11,583 nucleotides of DNA from an uncultured Clostridium sp. (GTDB lineage: Bacteria > Bacillota > Clostridia > TANB77 > CAG-508): contig USNR01000037.1 in NCBI GenBank assembly GCA_900556135.1, positions 1 through 11,583 on the forward strand, written 5' to 3'. Every line of letters starts with the position of its first letter. Within the stretch, counting starts at the first letter, position 1. Under the pieces are notes generated by a model. The model saw only the letters and a program-made list of their open reading frames with translations, had not been told where the DNA came from and ran no database searches. Both the position numbers and the translations under genes were made by a program. Below are positions 1 to 5,366 of this stretch, one piece after another.

Positions 1-427
1 TTTCACCACCTATTTCAGTTTCCTTTTTAACAAATTTACACTTAACAGATAGTTTGTTTGCAGCTAGTCTTAATGCTTCTCTTGCTGTATCTTCTGGAAC
101 ACCTGCAATTTCAAACATAACTCTACCAGGTTTTACTATAGCTACCCAGTATTCAACTGAACCTTTACCTTTACCCATACGAGTATCTGCTGGTTTCTTT
201 GTTATTGGTTTGTCTGGGAATATTGTAATCCAAACTTTACCACTTCTTTTTATATATCTATTCATAGCAACACGGGCTGCTTCTATTTGATTAGAAGTTA
301 TTTGTCCTAGTTCTAATGATTGTAAACCATATTCTCCGTTTACTACCTTATTTCCTCTTGTTGCCTTTCCTCTATTTCTACCTTTTTGTTGTTTTCTATA
401 TTTTGTTCTTTTTGGCATTAATGGCAT
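1..427 (-). CDS. rplP: 50S ribosomal protein L16 (partial, C-terminal end off window)
   Basis: L16 is a large-subunit protein that helps organise the A-site tRNA region and the central protuberance. 142 codons are visible, close to the usual full length of about 144, so only the last few residues are missing at the left edge. Recognisable parts are the basic N terminus MPLMPKRTKYRKQQKG, the stretch GKVWITIFPDKPITKKPADT, and the conserved loop RMGKGKG at about residues 83-89, which reaches toward the peptidyl-transferase centre. The ATG at 427-425 is chosen over the one at 418 because GGAGGAG lies 7 bases ahead of it. It overlaps the rpsC stop as TAATG, so translation of the two genes is probably coupled. 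It is the most distal S10-operon gene visible here; rpmC normally follows. Confidence 0.97.
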   Translation of the reverse strand, partial: MPLMPKRTKYRKQQKGRNRGKATRGNKVVNGEYGLQSLELGQITSNQIEAARVAMNRYIKRSGKVWITIFPDKPITKKPADTRMGKGKGSVEYWVAIVKPGRVMFEIAGVPEDTAREALRLAANKLSVKCKFVKKETEIGGE

Positions 428-1089
428 TATTTGTCTCCTCCTTCCTTTTGCTCCTTCTTAGCTGGAAGTACTTCTCCTTTATATATCCAAACTTTTACAC
501 CGATTTTTCCATATGTTGTATCTGCTTCTGCAAATCCATAATCTATATCAGCTCTTAAAGTTTGAAGTGGTATAGTACCATCTTTGTAGAATTCAGTTCT
601 TGCCATATCAGCACCACCAAGTCTTCCTGATACAGCTGTCTTTATTCCTAAAGCACCTGATTTCATTGTTTTTTGCATACATTGTTTCATAGCACGTCTG
701 AATGAAATTCTTCTTTCCAATTGTCCTGCTATATTTTCTGCAACTAGTTGAGCGTCCATATCTGGGTTCTTAACCTCAACTATATTTAAGTTTACATCTT
801 TATTAATCATTTTTTGTAATTCAGCTTTTAAGCTTTCTGCCAAATTTCCACCTTTTCCTATTACTAGTCCAGGTTTTGCTGTATATACGTTAACTTTTAC
901 GAACTTAGCTGTTCTTTCAATCTCTATTTTTGAGATTCCGCTAACATATAATTTCTTTTTAACATATTCACGGATTTTATGGTCTTCTACAAGATATTCT
1001 CCAAAATGTTTTGAATCTGCATACCATTTTGAATTCCAGTCTTTAATAACGCCGACTCTTAATCCGTTAGGATCCATTTTTTGTCCCAT
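427..1089 (-). CDS. rpsC: 30S ribosomal protein S3
   Basis: S3 sits at the mRNA entry channel of the small subunit and contributes to mRNA unwinding. The 220-residue length is normal for the family. The N terminus MGQKMDPNGLRVGVIKDW is typical. A type-2 KH domain is seen around residues 40-110, with the GKGG loop at 78-81. The basic helix RRISFRRAMK at 126-135 carries Arg131, Arg132 and Lys135, the residues linked in E. coli S3 to mRNA helicase activity. The C-terminal domain has the usual SGRLGGADMARTEFYKDG signature. The tail after residue 206 is Lys/Glu-rich. The start is supported by AAAGGAGG about 10 bases upstream. It lies 22 bases after rplV and its stop overlaps the rplP start by one base. 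Confidence 0.99.
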   Translation of the reverse strand: MGQKMDPNGLRVGVIKDWNSKWYADSKHFGEYLVEDHKIREYVKKKLYVSGISKIEIERTAKFVKVNVYTAKPGLVIGKGGNLAESLKAELQKMINKDVNLNIVEVKNPDMDAQLVAENIAGQLERRISFRRAMKQCMQKTMKSGALGIKTAVSGRLGGADMARTEFYKDGTIPLQTLRADIDYGFAEADTTYGKIGVKVWIYKGEVLPAKKEQKEGGDK

Positions 1090-1111
1090 TTTCTATAATC
1101 CTCCTTTTTTA

Positions 1112-1501
1112 TTAGTCTCTTTCTCTTAAAACTATTGTAATATGGCTAGTTCTCTTTCTAATTCTTACTGCTGAACCTTTTGCAGCTGGTCTAATTCTCT
1201 TTAATGTTGGACCTTGGTTTGCATATACTTCAGCTACATATAATTTTTCATGAGCCATTCCATGATTATTCTCCGCATTTGCTATTGCTGATTTTAATAA
1301 TTTTTCAATTATCTCTGATGATGCTTTTGGAGTAAATTTTACTATTGCTAAAGCTTCGTCTACACTTTTTCCTCTTATTAAATCTATTACGATTTTAACT
1401 TTTCTGCTTGATATTCTAGCATATTTTAATGTAGCTTTTGCTTCTGGTATTGCTTCCACAGCTTTTACTTCTTTGCTAACTTCTGTCTTTGTTTTTTCCA
1501 A
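1112..1501 (-). CDS. rplV: 50S ribosomal protein L22, with N-terminal extension
   Basis: L22 contacts all domains of 23S rRNA and its long beta-hairpin lines the nascent-peptide exit tunnel. Here the conserved core starts near residue 23 (ATLKYARISSRKVKIVIDLI), and the tunnel hairpin is around residues 98-118 (TLKRIRPAAKGSAVRIRKRT). At 129 residues it is longer than the usual 110-115 because of a roughly 20-residue Lys/Glu/Ala-rich lead-in, MEKTKTEVSKEVKAVEAIPE. That start is well supported: AAGGAGG lies 7 bases before the ATG and there is no internal Met before the core. The extension is therefore probably translated. The gene lies 39 bases after rpsS. Confidence 0.98.
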   Translation of the reverse strand: MEKTKTEVSKEVKAVEAIPEAKATLKYARISSRKVKIVIDLIRGKSVDEALAIVKFTPKASSEIIEKLLKSAIANAENNHGMAHEKLYVAEVYANQGPTLKRIRPAAKGSAVRIRKRTSHITIVLRERD

Positions 1502-1540
1502 TTTCTTTACCTCCTTCTTTTCGGCTACTAAATCTTAATT

Positions 1541-1816
1541 TTATTTCTTAGTTGTTTTTTCTCCTGCATGACCTTTAAAAGTTCTTGTTGGAGCAAATTC
1601 TCCTAATTTATGACCAATCATTTCTTCAGTAATGTATACTGGAACATGTTTTCTTCCGTCATGAACTGCTATTGTGTGTCCAACCATTTGTGGATATATT
1701 GTAGAAGCTCTTGACCAAGTTTTTAAAACTTCTTTTTTTCCAGTTTCATTCATAGCTTCTATTCTCTTTAATAGTTCTGGAGCTACGAATGGTATTTTTT
1801 TACTAGATCTTGACAT
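1541..1816 (-). CDS. rpsS: 30S ribosomal protein S19
   Basis: S19 lies in the head of the small subunit, binds 16S rRNA together with S13, and touches the A-site tRNA region. The product is 91 residues, the normal size. It shows the family pattern: MSRSSKKIPFVAPELLKRIE at the start, then IKTWSR-like LKTWSRASTIYPQMVGHTIA, HDGRKHVPVYITEEMIGHKL and GEFAPTRTFKGHAG, ending in a basic KTTKK tail. The ATG is only two bases beyond the rplB stop, and its GAGGAGG ribosome binding site is built from the last codons of rplB (SKRRK), so the two genes are tightly coupled. Confidence 0.99.
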   Translation of the reverse strand: MSRSSKKIPFVAPELLKRIEAMNETGKKEVLKTWSRASTIYPQMVGHTIAVHDGRKHVPVYITEEMIGHKLGEFAPTRTFKGHAGEKTTKK

Positions 1817-1818
1817 TC

Positions 1819-2649
1819 CTATTTCCTCCTCTTAGATATTAATTTATCAGATTTCTTATTTTTCTTTCTTGTCTTATATCCAAGTGCTGGTTTGCCCCAT
1901 GGAGTCATTGGACCTGCGTGTCCTATTGGAGCTTTTCCTTCACCACCACCATGAGGGTGATCTACTGGGTTCATTGCAGAACCTCTAACTTCTGGACGTT
2001 TTCCTAAATGTCTTGTTTTTCCTGCTTTTCCTAATTTTACGTTTTCATGATCAGCATTTCCAATAGTTCCTATTGTTGCTCTACAATTAATTAATACTAA
2101 TCTCATTTCTCCTGATGGTAATCTTAGGTTAGCATATCTACCTTCTTTAGCCATAAGCTGTGCGCTTTGTCCTGCAGCTCTTACTAATTTTCCACCTTGA
2201 CCTGGATTTAATTCAATATTGTGTACCAAAGTACCAACTGGTATGTTCTCTAATTTCATACAGTTTCCTGGTTTAATATCAGCTTTTTCTCCTGATATAA
2301 CTTTGTCACCATCTTTTAATCCTATTGGTGCTAATATATAGCTTAATGTTCCATCTTCATATTTTATTAATGCTATATTTGCACTTCTGTTTGGATCATA
2401 TTCTATGCCAACTACTGTTGCTGGCATGTTATCTTTTTTATTACGTTTAAAATCAATTATTCTATATTTTTGTCTATTTCCTCCACCTTGATGACGAACT
2501 GTGATTCTACCATAACTATTTCTTCCTGCTTTTTCTTTCTTAACTGTTAATAAAGATTTTTCAGGAGTCTTTTTTGTTATTTCAGAGAAATCAGATACTG
2601 TCATGTTTCTTAGTGATGGGGTTGTTGGGTTAAAGTGTTTCATTCCCAT
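1819..2649 (-). CDS. rplB: 50S ribosomal protein L2
   Basis: L2 is a primary 23S rRNA binding protein needed for subunit joining and peptidyl-transferase activity. Starting at the ATG at 2649 gives 276 residues, the usual bacterial length, beginning MGMKHFNPTTPSLRN. AAGGAGA lies 6 bases upstream. The frame stays open to 2697 and could add 16 residues (MTTQDEDFHCFEKERK), but these resemble no L2 and have no ribosome binding site. The OB-fold and SH3-like domains are intact. The conserved C-terminal loop MNPVDHPHGGGEGK at about 226-239 includes His231, the counterpart of E. coli His229. The basic tail KTRKKNKKSDKLISKRRK is complete. Unusually, 228 untranslated bases separate it from rplW. Confidence 0.99.
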   Translation of the reverse strand: MGMKHFNPTTPSLRNMTVSDFSEITKKTPEKSLLTVKKEKAGRNSYGRITVRHQGGGNRQKYRIIDFKRNKKDNMPATVVGIEYDPNRSANIALIKYEDGTLSYILAPIGLKDGDKVISGEKADIKPGNCMKLENIPVGTLVHNIELNPGQGGKLVRAAGQSAQLMAKEGRYANLRLPSGEMRLVLINCRATIGTIGNADHENVKLGKAGKTRHLGKRPEVRGSAMNPVDHPHGGGEGKAPIGHAGPMTPWGKPALGYKTRKKNKKSDKLISKRRK

Positions 2650-2877
2650 TTTTCTCTCCTTCTCGAAACAATGAAAATCTTCGTCTTGCGTTGTCATACT
2701 TCACAAATAATTTTTCGACATACCCACGTATAGTCTCAAAATTATTTTCTTGTATTCCTAGCAATACTCGCTTTTGATTGTTTCTCTACTTTCTATCTAA
2801 TATTTACGGATTCTTTCCTGCTCCGCATCAGCAGATATTTTTTATTGTCCGAGTTATTTCTCGATATTATTATTTTT
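2650..2877 (-). other. Long structured rplW-rplB spacer (candidate cis-regulatory RNA)
   Basis: This spacer between rplW and rplB is 228 bases long, where neighbouring genes in this operon are mostly separated by 0-40. Read on the minus strand, it can form a CGAG/CTCG hairpin at 2850-2863, a CTGCT/AGCAG hairpin at 2818-2834, and a strong 43-base hairpin at 2705-2747. No plausible gene is visible in any frame, and no promoter or U-tracted terminator was recognised. It may be an internal autoregulatory site, an RNA processing site or a decayed insertion. The function is inference. Confidence 0.55.
2705..2747 (-). repeat. 43-base hairpin with tandem G-A mismatches in the rplW-rplB spacer
   Basis: On the minus strand a 10-base-pair lower stem (AAATAATTTT with AAAATTATTT) is followed by two opposed GA/GA mismatches that could form tandem sheared G-A pairs. 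Above these come GAC/GTC, one bulged T, ATAC/GTAT and a GTGG loop. No run of T follows, so it is not a standard terminator. Its size and regularity suggest a protein-binding or processing structure, but the ligand is unknown. Confidence 0.7.
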
Positions 2878-3216
2878 TTACATCATTTCAATTGAGTTTT
2901 CATATTTTTTAGAAATCTTAGTTTCTTTTCCACCTTTTGCAAGGTATGTTTTTTCGCTTGGATCTGTATCTATAGTTACTATAGCTTTTTTCCAGTCAGC
3001 TGTTTTACCAACATTTCTTCCAACTCTTTTTTCTTTTCCTTTAACGTTTATAGTGTTAACTTTTAATACTTTAACTCCAAATAGTTTTTCTACTGCTCTT
3101 GCAATATCAACTTTTGTAGCTTTTTTGCTTACTTTAAAGGTATACTTTCCTTCTTGTAAACCATCATTACTTTTCTCTGTAATTATAGGTTTTATTATTA
3201 TGTCTTCTGGTAACAT
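2878..3216 (-). CDS. rplW: 50S ribosomal protein L23, with C-terminal extension
   Basis: L23 lies at the exit of the peptide tunnel and is the docking site for trigger factor and the signal recognition particle. The N-terminal motif IIKPIITEKS is clear; Glu14 in TEKS corresponds to the trigger-factor contact Glu18 of E. coli L23. The fold continues through KYTFKVSKKATKVDIARAVE and LFGVKVLKVNTINVKGKEKR. The protein is 112 residues against a usual 95-100, because of a tail of about 15 residues after the normal end (roughly KETKISKKYENSIEMM). The ATG overlaps the rplD stop as TAATG, with an AGGAGG site inside the rplD end. The rplB gene follows only after a 228-base spacer. Confidence 0.98.
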   Translation of the reverse strand: MLPEDIIIKPIITEKSNDGLQEGKYTFKVSKKATKVDIARAVEKLFGVKVLKVNTINVKGKEKRVGRNVGKTADWKKAIVTIDTDPSEKTYLAKGGKETKISKKYENSIEMM

Positions 3217-3839
3217 TATGCGTACACCTCCTCTAATTTCTTTATTGTATCTAATGTTACAATAAGTTTGTTATATTTTAATAAATCATAAACATTTATT
3301 GTTCCAACTAAAGTAGTTTTTACACCTTCTATGTTTCTTGCTGATTTTTGTACTTTTTCATCTTTTTCTGGAAGCATTATTAATGCTTTTCCTTCTACTT
3401 TAAGATTTGATAATGTTTTTACCATTTCTTTAGTCTTTATTTCTTTTACTGGTAATTTATCAACAACTACTAATTCATTTTCTAAAACTTTTGAGCTTAG
3501 TAAAGATTTAATAGCTAATCTCTTTTCTTTCTTATTTACTGTGTATTTGTATGAACGTGGTTTTGGTCCTAAAGCTATACCACCTTTAATCCATTGTGGT
3601 GCTCTTGTACTTCCTTGTCTTGCACGTCCTGTTCCTTTTTGTCTCCATGGTTTTCTTCCACCACCAGAAACTTCACTTCTTGTTTTTGTACTTTGTGTAC
3701 CTTGTCTTTGATTTGCTAAGAAATTGATTAGTACGCTATGTACAACTGCTTCGTTTGGTTCAATTCCAAATATTTCTTCTTTTAATTCAACTTCTTTAAC
3801 TTTCTTTCCGTTAATATCATATACGTCTATTTTAGGCAT
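3216..3839 (-). CDS. rplD: 50S ribosomal protein L4
   Basis: L4 is an early assembly protein whose extended loop reaches the constriction of the peptide exit tunnel. In E. coli it also represses its own S10 operon. The 207-residue length is normal. The tunnel loop runs through SGGGRKPWRQKGTGRARQGS at about residues 58-77, with Lys63 in the position where E. coli mutations give erythromycin resistance; here the residue is the sensitive-type Lys. The globular domain follows (KEKRLAIKSLLSSKV, ending with the KLEEVYA tail). The ATG has AAGGAGG 7 bases upstream. The gene is 16 bases after rplC and overlaps rplW by one base. Confidence 0.99.
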   Translation of the reverse strand: MPKIDVYDINGKKVKEVELKEEIFGIEPNEAVVHSVLINFLANQRQGTQSTKTRSEVSGGGRKPWRQKGTGRARQGSTRAPQWIKGGIALGPKPRSYKYTVNKKEKRLAIKSLLSSKVLENELVVVDKLPVKEIKTKEMVKTLSNLKVEGKALIMLPEKDEKVQKSARNIEGVKTTLVGTINVYDLLKYNKLIVTLDTIKKLEEVYA

Positions 3840-3855
3840 TTTTCTTCCTCCTTCC

Positions 3856-4485
3856 TTATGCTTTTACACTTGATTTTATTTTTAGTATAGCTCCATTTAC
3901 TCCTGGAACGCTACCTTTTACTAATATTACATTTTTGTCTAAGTCAACTCTTACAACTTCTAGGTTTTGTATTGTAATAGTATTTCTTCCCATATGTCCT
4001 GGAAGTTTTTTACCTTTAAATACTCTACCTGGTGTTGATGTAGATCCCATTGAACCTGGTCTTCTATGATACATAGAACCATGTCCCATAGGTCCTCTTG
4101 ATTGTCCATGACGTTTAATAACTCCTTGGAATCCTTTTCCTTTAGATGTTCCTTGGATATCTACTTTATCACCTGCTACGAATGCATCAGCTTTAAGTTC
4201 ATCTCCAACTTTAATTCCTTCTATTGAATCCAATCTAAATTCTCTAAGGTATTTCTTTGGTGTTAATTTTGATTTTGCAAAGTGTCCTTTTATTGGTCTG
4301 TTTACTTTGCTTTCTTTAATATCTCCAAATCCTAATTGGATTGCATCATATCCATCTGTTTCTACACTTTTAACTTGTGCTACAACACATGGTCCAGCTT
4401 CTATTGCTGTTACTGGAATAACTTTTCCTTTTTCATCAAATATTTGTGTCATTCCAATTTTCTTTCCTATTATTGCTTTTTTCAT
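3856..4485 (-). CDS. rplC: 50S ribosomal protein L3
   Basis: L3 is one of the first proteins to bind 23S rRNA and extends toward the peptidyl-transferase centre. The product has 209 residues, the usual size. It starts MKKAIIGKKIGMTQIFDEKG and has the conserved extension KGKGFQGVIKRHGQSRGP at about 115-132, then GSMYHRRPGSMGSTSTPGRV and KGKKLPGHMGR. The stretch GSMGSTSTPG lacks the Gln that PrmB methylates in E. coli L3 (Gln150). The ATG has AGGAGG 11 bases upstream. It is 118 bases after rpsJ, longer than most spacers in the operon, and that spacer can form a stem reaching near this ribosome binding site. Confidence 0.99.
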   Translation of the reverse strand: MKKAIIGKKIGMTQIFDEKGKVIPVTAIEAGPCVVAQVKSVETDGYDAIQLGFGDIKESKVNRPIKGHFAKSKLTPKKYLREFRLDSIEGIKVGDELKADAFVAGDKVDIQGTSKGKGFQGVIKRHGQSRGPMGHGSMYHRRPGSMGSTSTPGRVFKGKKLPGHMGRNTITIQNLEVVRVDLDKNVILVKGSVPGVNGAILKIKSSVKA

Positions 4486-4603
4486 TTCTTTCTTTTCCTC
4501 CTAACTATTGGCTAATATCTTTTTTATAAGTTACTAGCTTGGTCATTGCGTTAGCTTTTTAGTTGTTCTAACTTCAACTTATATTTTTCTTTTTACACAT
4601 TAA
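4486..4603 (-). other. rpsJ-rplC spacer with alternative base pairing near the rplC ribosome binding site
   Basis: This 118-base untranslated spacer contains ATAAGTT and AACTTAT, which can close a long stem on the minus strand. Inside it GTTAG and CTAAC can pair. A second GTTAG directly precedes the rplC ribosome binding site (AGTTAGGAGG). The single CTAAC could therefore pair with either GTTAG, which would allow a simple switch in rplC translation. No promoter or terminator was recognised. The regulatory role is inference from base complementarity only. Confidence 0.4.
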
Positions 4604-4933
4604 TTATTTTATTTCTATGTCAACACCAGCTGGTAGTTCTATTTTTGTTAAACTATCAATTGTTTTTTGTGTTGGGTAAAGAATATCAATAACTCTTTTA
4701 TGTGTTCTCATCTCAAATTGTTCTCTTGAATCTTTATGTTTGTGTGGAGAACGTAATATTGTTACGATTTCCTTCTCTGTTGGTAATGGAATAGGTCCAG
4801 AAACTTTAGCTCCTGTTTTTTTAGCAGTATCTACTATTTTTGCAGCAGACTGTTCTAAAACAACTGAATCATAAGCTTTAAGTCTTATTCTTAATTTACC
4901 GTTTGATACCTCACTTGTTTGTGTTTTTGCCAT
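4604..4933 (-). CDS. rpsJ: 30S ribosomal protein S10 (NusE)
   Basis: S10 is in the head of the 30S subunit and, as NusE, joins NusB in transcription antitermination on rRNA operons. Family signatures are KLRIRLKAYDSVVLEQSAAK, TGAKVSGPIPLPTEKEI, and the rRNA-binding loop RSPHKHKDSREQFEMRTHKR at about 61-80. It has 109 residues, slightly longer than the typical 102-105 because of a short MAKTQTSEVSNG lead-in. The start is supported by AAGGAGG 9 bases upstream; no other Met precedes the conserved core. It is the first gene of the S10 operon, with a strong promoter about 240-270 bases upstream and a long leader between. The usual str-operon neighbour (tuf) is not upstream. Confidence 0.99.
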   Translation of the reverse strand: MAKTQTSEVSNGKLRIRLKAYDSVVLEQSAAKIVDTAKKTGAKVSGPIPLPTEKEIVTILRSPHKHKDSREQFEMRTHKRVIDILYPTQKTIDSLTKIELPAGVDIEIK

Positions 4934-5010
4934 GTAAATTTCCCTCCTTATATTATTTTGTTTGGCAGGAAGTTATAAACGCACCCTGGTGTTCAATTAA
5001 TCACCAATAT

Positions 5011-5041
5011 AAAAACCCAAGTTCTGCATGATTTTCTTGGG
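5011..5041 (-). terminator. Attenuator-like hairpin in S10 leader
   Basis: CCCAAG and CTTGGG form a 6-base-pair stem with a 14-base loop, followed at once by TTTTT. It lies upstream of rpsJ inside the leader, so it can only act as a conditional terminator. The stem is modest and the T run is short, so premature termination may be partial. The ATAAG/CTTAT hairpin abuts its 5' side. Confidence 0.5.
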
Positions 5042-5064
5042 ATAAGTGCTTCTTATTTTATAAA

Positions 5065-5085
5065 CCTTACCGCCTGGTCTAAGCC
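5065..5085 (-). repeat. Leader repeat, copy 2
   Basis: GGCTTAGACCAGGCGGTAAG plus one more G, on the minus strand. It matches copy 1 except for one substitution, two single-base insertions and a T/A change. It folds as CTT, AG bulge, ACC, loop AGGC, GGT, AAG. Confidence 0.6.
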
Positions 5086-5110
5086 ACGACATGCTCCATA
5101 AGAGTTCCCT

Positions 5111-5129
5111 CCAACCGCTGGTTTAAGCC
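5111..5129 (-). repeat. Leader repeat, copy 1
   Basis: GGCTTAAACCAGCGGTTGG on the minus strand, about 45 bases upstream of copy 2. It can fold as AACC, loop AGC, GGTT. Two similar hairpins in one leader may reflect two binding sites for the same protein. Confidence 0.6.
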
Positions 5130-5174
5130 GATTGTAGCCACATCTTACTTCAACGCTATCTTACATGCTTAATT

Positions 5175-5203
5175 ATTATATACTCTTTTTAAGCAAAAGT
5201 CAA
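5175..5203 (-). promoter_or_regulatory. Promoter of the S10 operon
   Basis: TTGACT at 5203-5198 and TATAAT at 5180-5175 on the minus strand, separated by exactly 17 bases: nearly consensus for the housekeeping sigma factor. The predicted start is near 5168. It lies between the terminator of the surface-protein gene and rpsJ, so the operon starts here independently of upstream genes. Bases 5204-5261 show nothing further. Confidence 0.88.
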
Positions 5204-5261
5204 TGGTTTTTCTGCATTTTTTTCACTTCCGTAAATTATTATTTGAAATTCCGTTTTTTAT

Positions 5262-5296
5262 AAAAAAACACTACTCCTTTTCCTAAAGAATAGTGC
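5262..5296 (-). terminator. Intrinsic terminator of the repeat surface protein gene
   Basis: On the minus strand GCACTATTC pairs with GAGTAGTGT (two G-T pairs), a short inner TTT/AAA can extend the stem, and seven T residues follow. It starts about 70 bases past the stop codon at 5367, so it ends the single-gene transcript before the S10 promoter. Confidence 0.85.
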
Positions 5297-5366
5297 TTAA
5301 ATTTATATACATATAATGTAATCACTCTTTTTTACATATTTTATTGATTACTTTCTATATATATGC

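Larger units (their letters stand above)
4934..5168 (-). ncRNA. S10 operon 5' leader with duplicated hairpin motif and attenuator-like stem
   Basis: About 235 bases separate the predicted transcription start (near 5168) from rpsJ. On the minus strand the leader contains two related hairpins (5111-5129 and 5065-5085), a GGAG-GGAA-CTCT hairpin with a GNRA-type loop between them, an ATAAG/CTTAT hairpin, a terminator-like hairpin at 5011-5041, and TTGGTG/CACCAG just beyond it. This looks like an r-protein leader controlling read-through into the operon. In E. coli the corresponding leader responds to L4, but this one does not visibly resemble it. The ligand is unknown. Confidence 0.6.

Noticed and set aside
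416..418. A second ATG as the start of rplP
   Set aside because: It is 16 bases from the ribosome binding site, whereas the ATG at 427 is 7 bases away and overlaps the rpsC stop in the usual coupled arrangement.
2650..2697. An upstream in-frame ATG at 2697 that would give L2 a 16-residue N-terminal extension
   Set aside because: The extra residues do not resemble any L2 N terminus, there is no ribosome binding site before 2697, and the ATG at 2649 has AAGGAGA at good spacing and gives the normal length of 276.
2818..2840. A hammerhead-like core (CTGATG ... GAAA) in the rplW-rplB spacer
   Set aside because: The CTGATGA core is incomplete and the required stems II and III do not form around it.
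3331..3711. A 126-codon plus-strand open frame opposite rplD
   Set aside because: It is antisense to a certain gene, its residues simply mirror the reverse strand of L4, and it lacks a ribosome binding site. The other plus-strand frames (for example 54-290, 316-558, 6340-6714, 7429-7710) are rejected for the same reasons.
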